This document shows positions 1 to 10,969 of a DNA stretch of 64,000 bases, one piece after another; positions within the stretch are counted from its first letter, which is position 1; each line of letters opens with the position of its first letter. Location: contig JAEVLN010000016.1 of the NCBI GenBank assembly GCA_018350325.1, forward strand, positions 229,154 to 293,153, written 5' to 3'. The DNA is from Globodera rostochiensis. Its lineage: Eukaryota; Nematoda; Chromadorea; Rhabditida; Heteroderidae. The translations under genes were made by a program, and so were the position numbers. The notes below the pieces were generated by a model, which searched no databases, was not told the origin of the DNA, and saw nothing but the letters and a program-made list of their open reading frames with translations.

Positions 1-2486
1 AGACAACGTGTTCATTCTGTTGGCTGTCTGGCGTTCCACTCCGGCATTGATGAGCTTTGAGCAGCGAATGGCACGCACTTTCGGTGATGCGGGCGTATCG
101 ATAACGGTACTTTGCGACTGATCAAAAGCTTGATCGCCCTTTTCTTCAGATCACTTTTCTCACCGACTTCCTCTCCTTCTCCGTCGGCTGTCTGGCCCCT
201 TTTCCCAGTGTCCAAGTGCCCCACACAACCGTTTCCCCAGTTCACTCACTTCCTCAGATGTTCTGTCTGTTTTGCGCCGTCGCTCTCCTCTTCTCCTACG
301 TCCACCAGATGACTTTGTTCGCCGCCCTCATGAGTTTGACCTGCCTGAGAGAAGTTCAGCAACGGCATTGCTTAACAATACGTAAAATGTCTGTTCAAAA
401 CGCAAAAGTGCGCACTTCCGTTTACGCAATCGGCAGAGAGCGCGGATACAGTACGCCTAAAACAGCGAAACTGTACCTGTAAAATTATTGTAGATGATCC
501 TCGTCCTACATATAATTTGGCACTTTCGCGCCTTTTCCGCTCCCATTACACTCCTTTTCTGCTCAACAAATTCAACCAGTCCCTCGTCCTCCTCCTCTTC
601 GGATTTTATTTGGTCAGATCCCTAATAAATAAATTGATAACAAAATGTTCGATTGATCCTCTAGTTGATCTCCGCTTATGGCTGCCTGAACATTGAAATC
701 GGCTTGGAACCGTTGGATTTGCTACCCGAAAATTCTTACGGGAAAAGGGCTTTGATTGAAGCGGAGCGCTATTTTCCTGGTTCGTATCGGAGTTTAGACG
801 ACCTAAACGAAACTTCTACAGATAACGGAGGACATCTGCACGTGTGGATTCACAATTTGTCCCGCGTACATTTGGGCCACAGAAGGCTGTGGTTGGTGTT
901 GGAGAAAGAGCTCGGTAAAAGAGAATTTACTCGTCGAATACAATGCTGAAACATATTCAGAGTTGTATGAACATACCGAATTCACGGGAGCTGCCGATTC
1001 ATGGCAAGTGAAATCAATTCATTTTGGCCAAATTCCACATTCGCAAAGGCTTCGCTCCTTTCTCCACTTTCAACACACCGAAGGGATGTTCACCACCAAC
1101 GCTAACTTTGTGCCACGGCTGCACAAGTTTTTGAAGATGAACGAGCACAGAAAATATCGAAGGTTGGGCCATGAGACGAGTTTTGGGGACGGGCAATCAT
1201 TCTGACATTCAAAGGGACATTCGCTTCACGAGTGATGGGTGCATGTTGGAGGCGTCCAGAGGTTTCTTGACCAAAAGTCTCTGCTTTGGTCTTTTAACCA
1301 GCATCGATTAGTGCCTGTACGACTCCGTTTCGTCGGCTTCCAAAATCAGTCTCGGGCCATGCACCTCTTTCGGTTGTTGGCCGAGTCCAGCGAGCTGCCT
1401 ACCGGAGTTTATGCCGACTTTTTCTTGGTTCAGTTGAAGAAGTGATCTTGACCGTTGCGGTTCAAGATCCCCAACTTATGCATTGATACCAAACGTTCTC
1501 TCTTGGACAGTTTGCCGAGCAATACGACTCGCTTCTGCCCGGCACTGTCTCCTCCATCGCTGTGGCCGGTCTTGCCGTTGTGGTGGTCTCCCTGCTGTTA
1601 ATCCCCGAACCGGTCTCCGCCCTGTGGGTGTCCTTCTCCATCGTCTCCATCAATTTGGGCATTCTTGGCTTGATGCCCTTCCTCTCCATCCGGCTTGACT
1701 TCATCTCAATGGTCACCATCGTAATGGTAACATTTCCAGCATCAATCAAAAGCTGACCAATTGCCACACCAGAGCATCGGATTGTGCGTGGATTTCTCGG
1801 CTCATTTAGCGTACAATTATTCTCGAGAAGACAAAGACCACGATGACCACCAAACTCAGAAAGATTTCAACACTCCACCAATACGAAGAAGGAAGAGTCC
1901 GGTGGAGAAGAGTGAGGCACACGGCAGCCGTCTTCAAAACGTTTTCGCAATTCAGTGGGCAACGCTCTCTACGCGGTGGGCACGCCAATATGCCAAAGTG
2001 CCGGCACCAGCATCCTCGGCGTGTCCTTTCTGGCCTATACCGAAAGTTACATCTGTGAGTCCCCCCCCCCCAACCAATTCCAAATCCAACAAATCAAAAG
2101 TTCGCTCTTTCTTCAAAACTACCGTTTTGGTCATTTCACTTGGCGTTCTGCACGGTTTGGTCATTTTGCCGGTGCTTTTAACGGTGGCCCAGCGAAACGG
2201 CGGTGATGAGAGGGGGAAGGACGGAAAGGAATGGACGATGGGAGACAATCGGTCAACAATTTATCTTAAAATTAGCGAATTACAAATTCTCTTCAGATTA
2301 ACTGCCACTGAGATATCCGCTCCGATCCAATGTCATCCGGTATTCGTCTGCTCTATCCCCACGCTTGGCCAAAGTCCCTTCGGTTTAACTTTGGCACGGA
2401 CTGACAAAGGGACAAATTTTGTCAGGGAAGCGTCGCCCTACTCGACGAGTTCAACGCTTACCATGGGGAGGGAGCAGCAAAGATGA
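1..2486 (+). CDS. Patched-related (PTR/PTCHD-like) transmembrane protein, 5' part missing
   Basis: Member of the nematode patched-related family: sterol-sensing-domain, RND-like multi-pass membrane proteins related to Patched and Dispatched. The first exon (to 106) reads DNVFILLAVWRSTPAL, typical of the SSD, and joins across a 43 nt intron to ITFLTDFLSFSVGC (150-215) and then to MFCLFCAVALLFSYVHQ (from 258). Later exons give RLFRSHYTPFLL (about 530-614), SAYGCLNIEIGLEPLDLLP (from 664), YEHTEFTGAADSW (about 960-1000), and the second membrane block with SIGLCVDFSAHLAYNYS (from 1786), GTPICQSAGTSILGVSF (about 1978-2055) and LGVLHGLVILPVLLT. Splice phases fit at each boundary checked (for example VTIVM to SIGLCV). 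The N-terminal half lies outside the window. One intron near 2055 carries a C run. The stop at 2486 is likely, but the last exon beyond the final membrane segment is not certain. An AATAAA lies near 2531. The family assignment is firm; the individual ptr/ptc gene cannot be named. Confidence 0.5.
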
Positions 2487-2771
2487 AAGGCAATTAGCTA
2501 ATATATTTTTATTCATTTACCGTGTAAAATTTAATAAAGTTTTTCGCATGAAAACAGACAATTTTTATGGAATAATTTAATCACTGCAGGGAAGCATTTC
2601 ATTATCAGTCTGTTACTTGTTTACAAGGGCGTAGCCTCAGACCTTCGGTGGTATACGAATTGCTTGGGTTTGTTCGATTCGAGAACGAGTTAAGTTACAA
2701 ATTCCGCCAATTTCCCTTTAAAAATGGAATTTGGGGGGCTTCAACCCCCGACCCCCTGGTTCGCCCGTTTA

Positions 2772-5700
2772 TTATAAAGCTTTGCAAAATTGGCATTGTG
2801 CATGAATTGGCTCAAAATGTTCGATTTGAATTGTGGTGAAGTGAATTTTGTAGTCGTTTTGGAGAAGTGCTGTGGCTGCCTTGGTCACCGGAACAGCTTT
2901 GGATTCGTCGTCTGAATTGGAAAAAGAGTGAAATGAACGAATTCTGTAATTGCCAATTATCAGATGGGCAACTGCTGCCCTCTGCTCAGTGTTCAGACTC
3001 CAAAAGTGTAAAGAATGGACGGCATTGACGAAGGAAATGGCATTGAGATCGCGTCGAACGGCGTCGTAATTTAAATGCGGCGGAGCGGCTAACGGAGTTG
3101 AGAAAGGCAAATCAAATCAAATAAATAACATTTTGGGACAAACTTTCCATAAGCGCCAGGAAAATGTCTCGTGCAACGGGGACACTCGTGCAGAGCACCA
3201 CCAGGGAGAAGAAGTACGTGCAGAGAGGGTCGGCCATTTCGAAGTCCGTCCAGCGGATGAGAAATGCTGCACTGAGCACGCCGATGTTCTGAATGAAGTC
3301 GCCCAGCACGTGGATAAAAGCGGCACGAACGTTCACATTTTCCTTAGGACTGCTCGCTTCTCCATAGCCTTCGGAACTAAAATTTGTTGATGAAATTGGA
3401 AAGCAACGAATGAAACCTGCCGCCAAAGTGGGAATGGCAATGCGCAAAAGGGATGGCATTCCTCGAGTACTTAAGAAAAAGTGCCATGACGGAGTTGAAG
3501 GCAATGCCGATCAGAGCGGTAATGATCATAATGCGGGTGTCCACCGTCATATTCCCAGCGACAATCCTTTGAGTCGCAAAAACTACCTGAATGTTTCATC
3601 AAAGTCCGAATTTATTCCCGATCCTGCCGATAGACGCCGCCCGGGTAAATTTTCGAAATTTTTCTTTAGTTGAAAAAGCTAAACACGGTAAAATTTTCCT
3701 CTTTGGCAGCCCCCCCCCTCCCACCCCAGGCCCATAGCCAGGGGGGGGGCTCCTTGGCTCGGGGAGGGGCTAACAAACAGTAAGCTTCCATTTTAGCCAC
3801 TGAAATTTCTTGAAACATGTGACCCTTGTGATTTTTTTCGACCTCGGAAAAAATATAAAATAAATCTAATCTAAGAAATTTTTCAAAATTTCAAAAGACT
3901 TAAAAAAAGCTACCATTAGAATTGTGATAGTCCAAATGATAAAAATGCTTGCCATGGCACCAATAAACTCAGCTCGTAAATAGCCAAAAGTGTACTGACG
4001 GTTTGCTCAACATTTGAGAACAAAATGAATTAACAAAAGCCGGTATAATGGTTCCCTATCCTTTGGGCAGTGGATCCTTTGGGCAGTGATCCTTTGAGCG
4101 GTGAAATATAATTTTAAAAAATAATTTTTTGAGTACAACTTGTTTGTAAGTTATAGGGGAAATTAATTGGGGCGTGCCAAATGATATGAAACCATTGCTC
4201 TATTATCAAATTGCAAACAGTTGCTGCAAATTTGCATGTTGTCTTCAACTTTGCTGTCCGTTTCAAACTGATAATCGAAGCCTTCTCGAGTTAGAATGCT
4301 TTTGCCTTTTTTTGAAATGACTTCACTACTATTCATATCTTAGAATTAAAAAAAAAAAATCGGTCTGTCGTTAATAAATTATGAATAATTGTGCGAAAAT
4401 AAAGTTGTTTGGGCCATCCCCCCCCCCCCCTCTGTCTCCCCGACCACCCCCCCCCCCCCATTCTTTATCTGCCCGGATTGTTCCATCATATTACAGTCAA
4501 CATCATCAAAGCAACATTTTATTAGCATATTTCTATTTAAAAAATAATAAACCAACTAAAAGTTTTTTTATATAAAAAAATATTTAAAAGTTAATTGACT
4601 GATTAATTAATTTTCGCAAAAAAAGTCACTGCCCAAAGGATCACTGCCCAATCGATCGGTCACCGGTATAATTACATTTAATAACCGAAATTCGAATCAT
4701 GAAGACCGAGATGAGAAAGGACAATAAATCGGTCAAAATGTGTCCCGAATCAGCAATTATGGACAAACTGTTGGCCAGGACTCCACCGGTCAATTGAACT
4801 GTGATGTGCAAGGCACTAATTGTTGCCACCACCCAAAGCACCCACTCGGCCGATTTCTCCTAAACCCCCAAAGCTTTACAATCATTTAATGCAGGCCTCC
4901 AGATTTTATCATTGCATCTTTTTGGGGCTTTTTAATCTAGTTTTTTATGAGTTTTTAACATTTGAAGTCCGATCGGGGTTGATGTTTTTTTCTCAAAAAA
5001 CATTTGGTAATCGTTGGGGTTGCCCCCCCCCCCTAAAAAAATAATTTGTTTTTTTAGAATCGATAAAAAGGTGCTTTTAGGGGTATTCAGGGCGTGATTC
5101 TAACATCTATAGACCAATTTCGAACCCTGGATCCGAATTCAAACAAGTTTTGGAAAATTCAAATTTTTCCAAAAACAATTTTGGCTTTAAAATCATTCAT
5201 TCGATCATTACCTGTGCTCTTTCCTATGCCTCTTAATACCCCTAGAAAACACCTCAAAAGAGGGGGGGGGGACAAACCTTAAAATTGCCAAACAAAGTGC
5301 CCCTCTCACCCGGTAAAACCTCAACTCGTTCCCCTTTTCAACTGTTTTTTGGTTATAACTTTTTCAAAGTTAACCAAAACAAACAATTTTGGTATCATTC
5401 GAAAGCTTAGTAGGAGGAGAAGCTATTAGCAAGCAAAAGCTAAGCGATTGGCCAAGCCTCAAAAAAGTTATGGCCAAGTATGGCCAAAAAAACGTTTTCT
5501 GGCCATAACTTTTTTTAGGGTTGGCCAATCGCTTAGCTTTTGTTTTTGAAAGCTTCTACTAACTGTAAGCTTTCGAATGATATCGAAAATGTTTGATTTG
5601 GTTAACTTTGAAAGAAGTTATAACGAAAAAACAGTTGAAAAGGTGAACGAGTTGGGGGTGAACGAGTTGGCCGGGAACGAGTCGTCCTCCGTCCCTCTCA

Positions 5701-5988
5701 CCCCTGGCTACGGGCCTGAAATATTGAAACATTTTGATCTGGAAGGCCTGATTAATCCAAATAAAAAGCGAGGCTTTGGACTAAACTGAATGTATTGTCT
5801 ATAATTACCTCTTTTCTGGAAAGCAGAAGGGAATGGCAATGATCATCCTGTGAATGGTCATCTTCCCTTCTCATGCCAACTTCCGTCGCCATCACCAGAT
5901 TGTCGTCTCCATCAGCAACATTTTCCATTGATCCAAGCAAAGTGAAGCGACTCTGATCAGTGCCGACATATTTTTTCATCACAGTCAC
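2772..5988 (-). CDS. Cation diffusion facilitator (ZnT/CDF) zinc transporter
   Basis: Proton-coupled zinc exporter of the CDF/SLC30 family. Seven exons fit in phase: 5809-5988, 4686-4859, 3914-3994, 3417-3586, 3144-3376, 2954-3088 and 2772-2911, totalling 370 aa. The two metal-site HxxxD motifs are present: SGHILTD in TM2 and FIHVLGD in TM5. TM3 carries YTFGYLRAE, matching the family FGWHRAE motif. A short His-rich loop (HCHSHFGG) lies between TM4 and TM5, and the C-terminal cytoplasmic domain has [10 protein letters not shown]. The N-terminus is acidic with a DDHCH stretch. The last intron (2912-2953) is GC-AG. Intron 2 (4685 to 3995) holds a transposon-like insertion; intron 1 holds two palindromic elements. 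The 3' end converges on the patched-related gene about 285 bp away. Substrate zinc is inferred from the His/Asp site; the subgroup (TTM-1/CDF-2-like) is not resolved. Confidence 0.5.
4050..4662. mobile_element. Non-autonomous inverted-repeat transposon in CDF intron 2
   Basis: About 613 bp with inverted ends built on CTTTGGGCAGTG/CACTGCCCAAAG (left copies 4060-4090, right copies 4628-4650). It is flanked by an exact 10 bp direct repeat CCGGTATAAT at 4040-4049 and 4663-4672, read as a target-site duplication. Without the insert the intron would be of normal length. No transposase is encoded. A 9-10 bp duplication recalls Mutator-like elements, but the class is an inference. Confidence 0.5.
5066..5256. 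mobile_element. Degenerate palindromic element, family of 59286-59612
   Basis: Begins AAAAAGGTGCTTTTAGGGG and ends with an inverted CCCCTAGAAAACACCT. The ends and the internal GAACCCTGGATCCGAATTC segment match the better preserved copy at 59286-59612. It lies in intron 1 of the CDF gene. Short fragments of the same end occur near 12845 and 32505. Confidence 0.5.
5320..5690. mobile_element. Long imperfect palindrome (foldback/MITE-like) in CDF intron 1
   Basis: Left arm CAACTCGTTCCCCTTTTCAA, then GGTTATAACTTTTTCAAAG and AAAAGCTAAGCGATTGGCC, is mirrored on the right by GGCCAATCGCTTAGCTTTTG, GAAAGAAGTTATAACG and AAAGGTGAACGAGTTGG. The same end sequences flank the smaller palindrome at 57195-57370. 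No coding capacity. Confidence 0.5.
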
Positions 5989-7889
5989 CTACGCGAGGTC
6001 GCTACGCCACCTCCTTCAAAGAGTTCTTGAAGAACCCAAAATTTTAAACTAAAAAAATTTAATCAAAACGCTAAATTTGACTTCGAAGCGTCTAGCCATT
6101 TGTTGTGACATATCTTCATAATAATTATTGAATGTTTTGACAAACTTTCGGTCGATCGAAATTTAGGTCACATTGATCAATTGGGGGCGGGGGGATGCGT
6201 CACCATTTCTTTTCGATCGCATCCCTTTTGACCACGCAACCCCTCCACTCTATCCAATTCCGTGCTCTACTCGCCCACACTTCCCCAACCCATCGGACTT
6301 TGAAGAAACGAACCGGTTTTGTTCATTTCTCGTCTCTCCAGCCGTCACAGCCCCCCCCCCCCCTCGGCATCCCTAAAGTCCGCATTTATCGCCGTAAGGG
6401 ATCATAGAATCGATGTAAAAGAGTTGGAAATGGGAGAGAAGGGATGAATTAGGCAGTATGGATGAAATGCGGTGGATTAGAGATGAATGGAAGAGGAAAA
6501 GAAGCATCTGTCCATGGAGGGCGTGGTCATCGACGGTGATGCCATGTCTCTCATCCACTCTCTTCACCTTTGGGAGACCATCCAACCCGCCCTCTTATTC
6601 CTCCCCATTCCGCTCCCCTCCCATCCCCTCCCCACCGAACCCTTTTTTCCGTTTTTGTGCGTGTTTTTCTCTCTCATTTGTCAGTCCATCCATCGGCTGT
6701 CCCATCCGATCACAGTCATCGACCAACCCGACCTTGAGAGGGCACAAATGGAAAAGAATGGGGGGGGGGGGGTGGACGCGATGGAATTGACCGGCGGCCG
6801 GGTGGATGGGACACGAAGGGCAAATGTGAGAAAAGCCCCCCCCCCAACGAATTATTCATAATAAATACGTTAAACTTAGCCCAAAAAAGTGATTGAATGC
6901 ATTACTTTTTCAGCGTAGAAAAAGTCAGGTCGAATTTTGTTACCTAACCCGATTATTTTGGCATAAATTGCATTGTAACGCCCTAAAGTCAACGGATGGA
7001 CCCGCGCAGGCAATCGCCGCAGGAGAAACGGGTCGATCAGATTGAGATCATCGAGAGGACGGTGGAAGAAAGTCGACGGTAGGCGTAGGAAAAGGAACCA
7101 CGGGAAGGGGAAATCGATTTTGGGGGACTTGGCAAAGGACAAATCGAATTAATCAAATCAGCAGCAGCAGAAGAGAAGATTCACTCACTCCCATTTAGAC
7201 CCCTGACCTCCGCAGGTTGCTTCCGTTTTATGTCCAGAGACAATTTGGAATTTATGCTTAGAGCTAATCGCCTTCCAACCTCAAAGTTCCGTATGGACTT
7301 CCAACGAGCAAATCCTTTTTCCGGACTCGGAAAGAAGGTTTCAGCTGACCAGCGAAAGGGATGCCGACAGGGACTCCTCTCTGTTGTACAGCCCATCAGC
7401 AGGCAGGCATTCATTGCGAAAGAGTAAACAGAAGACATTTTACGCTAATTTGTAAGGTCGAAACTCTTTCGTTGTTCGTGAGGCCCCGTTGCAACAGTCA
7501 ACTCCCGAACAACGGCAACATGGGCTCAACCAGTACGGGCACGATGTTCATGAAGTGTTGACTTCGGGTAGGCCGGGAAGTTTTTTCTTTTTTGAAAATC
7601 CAATAGGGGGCGCGAGAGTGGTGAAAACGCATGAGTCGGGGCAGTTGATGCTGGATAGAAGCGTTGGGGAGACGGGCGGTGCCACCGTACTGCGAACACC
7701 TCCTCGGGAGGACACAACGAAGTCCATTCTGAAGACGGTACCGCCAATGGCATCGCCTGAGGGGACGGCAGGGGACGCTTCGTGGAGGAAGAGTCCTTCG
7801 TCGGAAGGGTCAGCACTTGGGCCCGAAAAGGGAGACAAAAAACCACATTTTGGTGCAGTTCAGTGCAGCGGAAGAACAGTTATCGACGG
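5989..7889. other. Intergenic region, no supported gene
   Basis: Between the divergent CDF and BRICHOS genes. Short open stretches exist on both strands (for example 6487-6575, 7021-7086, 7489-7968). None shows a recognisable domain or a consistent exon chain. Part of 7600-7889 may hold an upstream, N-terminal exon of the BRICHOS gene. Mononucleotide C and G runs occur near 6350, 6760 and 6838. Confidence 0.5.
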
Positions 7890-10679
7890 ATGCAGGATAA
7901 GCAGGAGGAGGAGGAGGTCGAGGCTCAGCAGCAGCCGTCCTTTCACGGAGTGGGTAAAGCCGAAATAACGATTTAAAATACAGAAATCAAGAAGGGACAT
8001 AACGCAAATAACCTCAAAACCAAATCCTGGAACTTCGTCTTTCTTTCCTGCCAAAATATAGCTTTTTCGTTTTAAGCATTCCTCCAATGCCACAATTGTA
8101 TCCAAAGGCTCCAAGCAGAAATGGCCTGAAATGTTCGGCGCGGAACACCGTGGAAAGGCGTCGATGGCACGCCTAAAGGAATCGGTTGCGGAGCTGAGTC
8201 AACAGATGAGGTGAATTTGGCAATCTTTTTGAGTCAAAAGATGAGGTGAATTTGGCAATCTTTTTGAGTCAAAAGATGAGGTGAATTTGGCAATCTTTTT
8301 GAGTCAAAAGATGAAGTGAATTTGGCAATCTTTTTGAGTCAAAAGATGAGGTGAATTTGGCAATCTTTTTGAGTCAAAAGATGAGGTGAATTTGGCAATC
8401 TTTTTGAGTCAAAAGATGAGGTGAATTTGGCAATCTTTTTGAGTCAAAAGATGAGGTAAATTTGGCAATCTTTTTGAGTCAAAAGATGAGGTAAATTTGG
8501 CAATCTTTTTGAGTCAAAAGATGAGGTGAATTTGGCAATCTTTTTGAGTCAAAAGATGAGGTAAATTTGGCAATCTTTTTGAGTCAAAAGATGAGGTGAA
8601 TTTGGCAATCTTTTTGAGTCAAAAGATGAGGTGAATTTGGCAATTATAGTGCCTATTCATTTAAAATTTATAAATTTTTAAGAAAAAAAATTATAAATTG
8701 ATCAAGAAATTCTAAGCATTTTGTAAATTGCAAATTCTAAAAATGATAGTTTATTAGTCACCGTATTAACCGTCCGTCCGTCCCCTGAAGCGAAGGCGAA
8801 TGGACCCCGCGACTGGTCACCGTTCTGTGCCTGGCCGTGCTGTTCCTACTGCTGGTGCTGCTCCTCCTCTGGCTGCTCGTCTCCTCGCTTTTCCTCCATC
8901 GCTCGACCTTCGCCTTTTGGCTTTATCCGCCTCCGTGTGAAGAGTGTCAGCGACGAAATGGCGGTGCGCCAGACAATCGAAGTCCGAGTCGACTGTTTGT
9001 CCATTTGGACAGTCCGGCACAGGCACACTTTGAACTGATCGGAAATCCTCCGTTTAAATCCAATTCATTCACTGCCATCGATTTTGATACGGTTAAACGC
9101 AACGCCAAAAGCTAATTTAAATTTTCTCATCTTCCAAGGGTTTTGTGGCAATTGCGGACCACGCGTTGACGGACGAACGCGGAAGACACAGCATTTGTTT
9201 TATGATGGAGCTGGACAAAAGTGCGTTGCCGGACTTGGGCGTTGTGCAGGACGCACTAAGCAACACTTACCGGGAGGTCGGAATCGAAATGGGATATTCG
9301 AGAGCATAATTTTAGGATTGAAATGGATTATTGTCGTGGGGGGGGGGGGAAATCGCTGTATTGATTCTCACAAAGTGTCCTCTCCTTTTATCCTTTACAG
9401 GTGCACTCTCAGTTCGGCTGGCAAGAATATTGGTGAATTTCATTATTTTGGTGTGTACCGGTTTCCCTGCCCCAGGCAATACGTCGCGGAGGAGGTCGAC
9501 CCGTCATTTGTTGCTCATAAATTTCGCGATCGGATCGACGACTGTCAGAAGGCGACCAAATGGTACCAGCTGAAGCACACAGTCTACACCCGAGGTTTTG
9601 TGCACATTCCCCAACCAAATTATTGCCTTCGCTGGCGGAGAGATGAAAGCAAGCCTTGGGAAAATTCTCTGAACTTTGCTATTTCACTCCCGTATTCCCC
9701 GATCCCCTCCCCCCCCCGATCCCCCCCCCCCGATCCCCCTCCCCCCTGATCCCCCTCCCCCCCCCCCCCCCCCCTCCCCCGATCCCCCTCCCCCCCCCCC
9801 CCCCTCCCCCGATCCCCCTCCCCCCCCCCCGATCCCCCCCCCCCCCGATCCCCCTCCCCCCCGATCCCCCTCCCCCCCCGATCCCCCTCCCCCCTGATCC
9901 CCCTCCCCCCCCCCCCCTCCCCCGATCCCTCTCCCCCCCCCCCGATCCCCTCCTCCCCGATTCCCCTCCCCCCCCCCCGATCCCCCTCCCCCCTGATCCC
10001 CCTCCCCCCTGACCCCCCCCCCCCCCCGATCCCCCTCCCCCCCCCCGATCCCCCCCCCCCGACCTCCCCCCCCCGATCCCCCCCCCCGATCCCCCTCCCC
10101 CCCGATCCCCCTCCCCCCCGATCCCCCTCCCCCCACCCCCCCCCGATCCCCCTCCCCCCCCCGACCCCCCCCCCGATTCCCCTCCTCCCCGATTCCCCTC
10201 CCCCCCCGATCCCCCTCCTGATCCTCTCCCCCCCCCCCGATCCCCCTCCCCCCCCCCCCCGATCCCCCTCCCTCCTCCCTCCCCCCCCCCGCCATGAATT
10301 GGACAAATTTAATTCCCGGCCTCAAGACTCCACCTGCTACAATTGCTACGACTTTTGTCTTCCCGACTATGCCGTTCTTCGACGACAAAAATACGAGGAC
10401 AAAGTGTCGTTGGGGATTCGGAGGCTGAACTGCTTTCGACTGTATGTGTCCGAATGGGAAAAGTACCAACTGCAGACGGACCCATCCGGCGGACATTGGC
10501 ACTACCCTCTGCACACGGCACATCACACGCAAAGGGACGCGGAGGGCAATTGGGTAAATTGGCAATACGGGGAAGAGGCAATGAAGGCAAATCAGCGGAA
10601 GAGGAGGAGGAGAAGCATTCTGCAAAAGGAACTGAAGGAAAATGCGATGACCCAAAACGGAACGATTAGGGGGGAGTAA
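7890..10679 (+). CDS. Type II membrane protein with BRICHOS-like domain
   Basis: Seven exons fit in phase: 7890-7949, 8119-8210, 8791-9091, 9139-9276, 9401-9432, 9476-9594 and 10327-10679, giving 364 aa from the chosen ATG. The N-terminal part is acidic and cytoplasmic, with a possible short coiled coil (MARLKESVAELSQQ). A single strongly hydrophobic Leu-rich membrane segment follows (VTVLCLAVLFLLLVLLLLWL), then a lumenal region. The folded part has NSFTAIDFDTGFVAIAD, CFMMELDKSALPDLGVV and DDCQKATKWYQLKHTVY. This is the BRICHOS layout with two conserved cysteines and a central Asp, seen in ITM2/Bri-type chaperone proproteins. A Cys-rich tail (STCYNCYDFCLPDY) and a basic segment NQRKRRRRS, a potential furin-type site, follow. 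Introns 2 and 6 carry tandem arrays. The start is the weakest point: GTG-initiated or upstream exons are possible. The family call is by motif pattern, not a search. Confidence 0.5.
8196..8644. repeat. 35 bp tandem array carrying copies of a 5' splice site
   Basis: About 12.8 units of GAGTCAAAAGATGAG followed by GTGAATTTGGCAATCTTTTT. The first unit (GAGTCAACAGATGAG) is the end of BRICHOS exon 2, and the unit's GTGAAT is the real donor at 8211. Units differ by only a few substitutions (a GTAAAT donor variant in three units). Confidence 0.5.
9690..10290. repeat. C-rich minisatellite (GATCCCCCTCC units) in BRICHOS intron 6
   Basis: Repeated GATCCCCCTCCCCC with variable C runs, occupying most of a 732 nt intron (9595-10326). 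The G-rich strand would support G-quadruplexes. Open reading frames across it on both strands are low-complexity artefacts. Confidence 0.5.
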
Positions 10680-10969
10680 TTAATGAAAAACATCAACGAG
10701 AAGAGGTGGACGGCGAGAGGGAGGAACGGTGCTGAACCAACGGAGAGGGGACAATGGGCGAGCATAAGCAATCCCGAACGACCCAAAAACTACGAATCAC
10801 TGTCAATTATTAACCTCCAAGTTTAAAGATAAATAAACCTTTACATTTAATAGACAATGATAATAAAAAGATGATGATGATGATACGGCTTATACATAGA
10901 ACATCTTTTTGCACTGTTTGCCTTCTTCCATCGTCCCCAGCCTCAAGAGTCGCCATTCGAAGACGTGTT

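Noticed and set aside
6487..6575. Possible exon with SLIHSLHLW, like a CDF C-terminal motif
   Set aside because: Only one short match, no flanking family sequence, and the CDF gene already has its own VHSLHFWSL exon.
8196..8644. CRISPR-like regular repeat
   Set aside because: Units are directly contiguous without unique spacers, and the sequence is a eukaryotic intron.
9620..10655. Gly/Arg-rich reverse-strand protein
   Set aside because: Lies across the C-rich intron array and antisense to well-supported BRICHOS exons.
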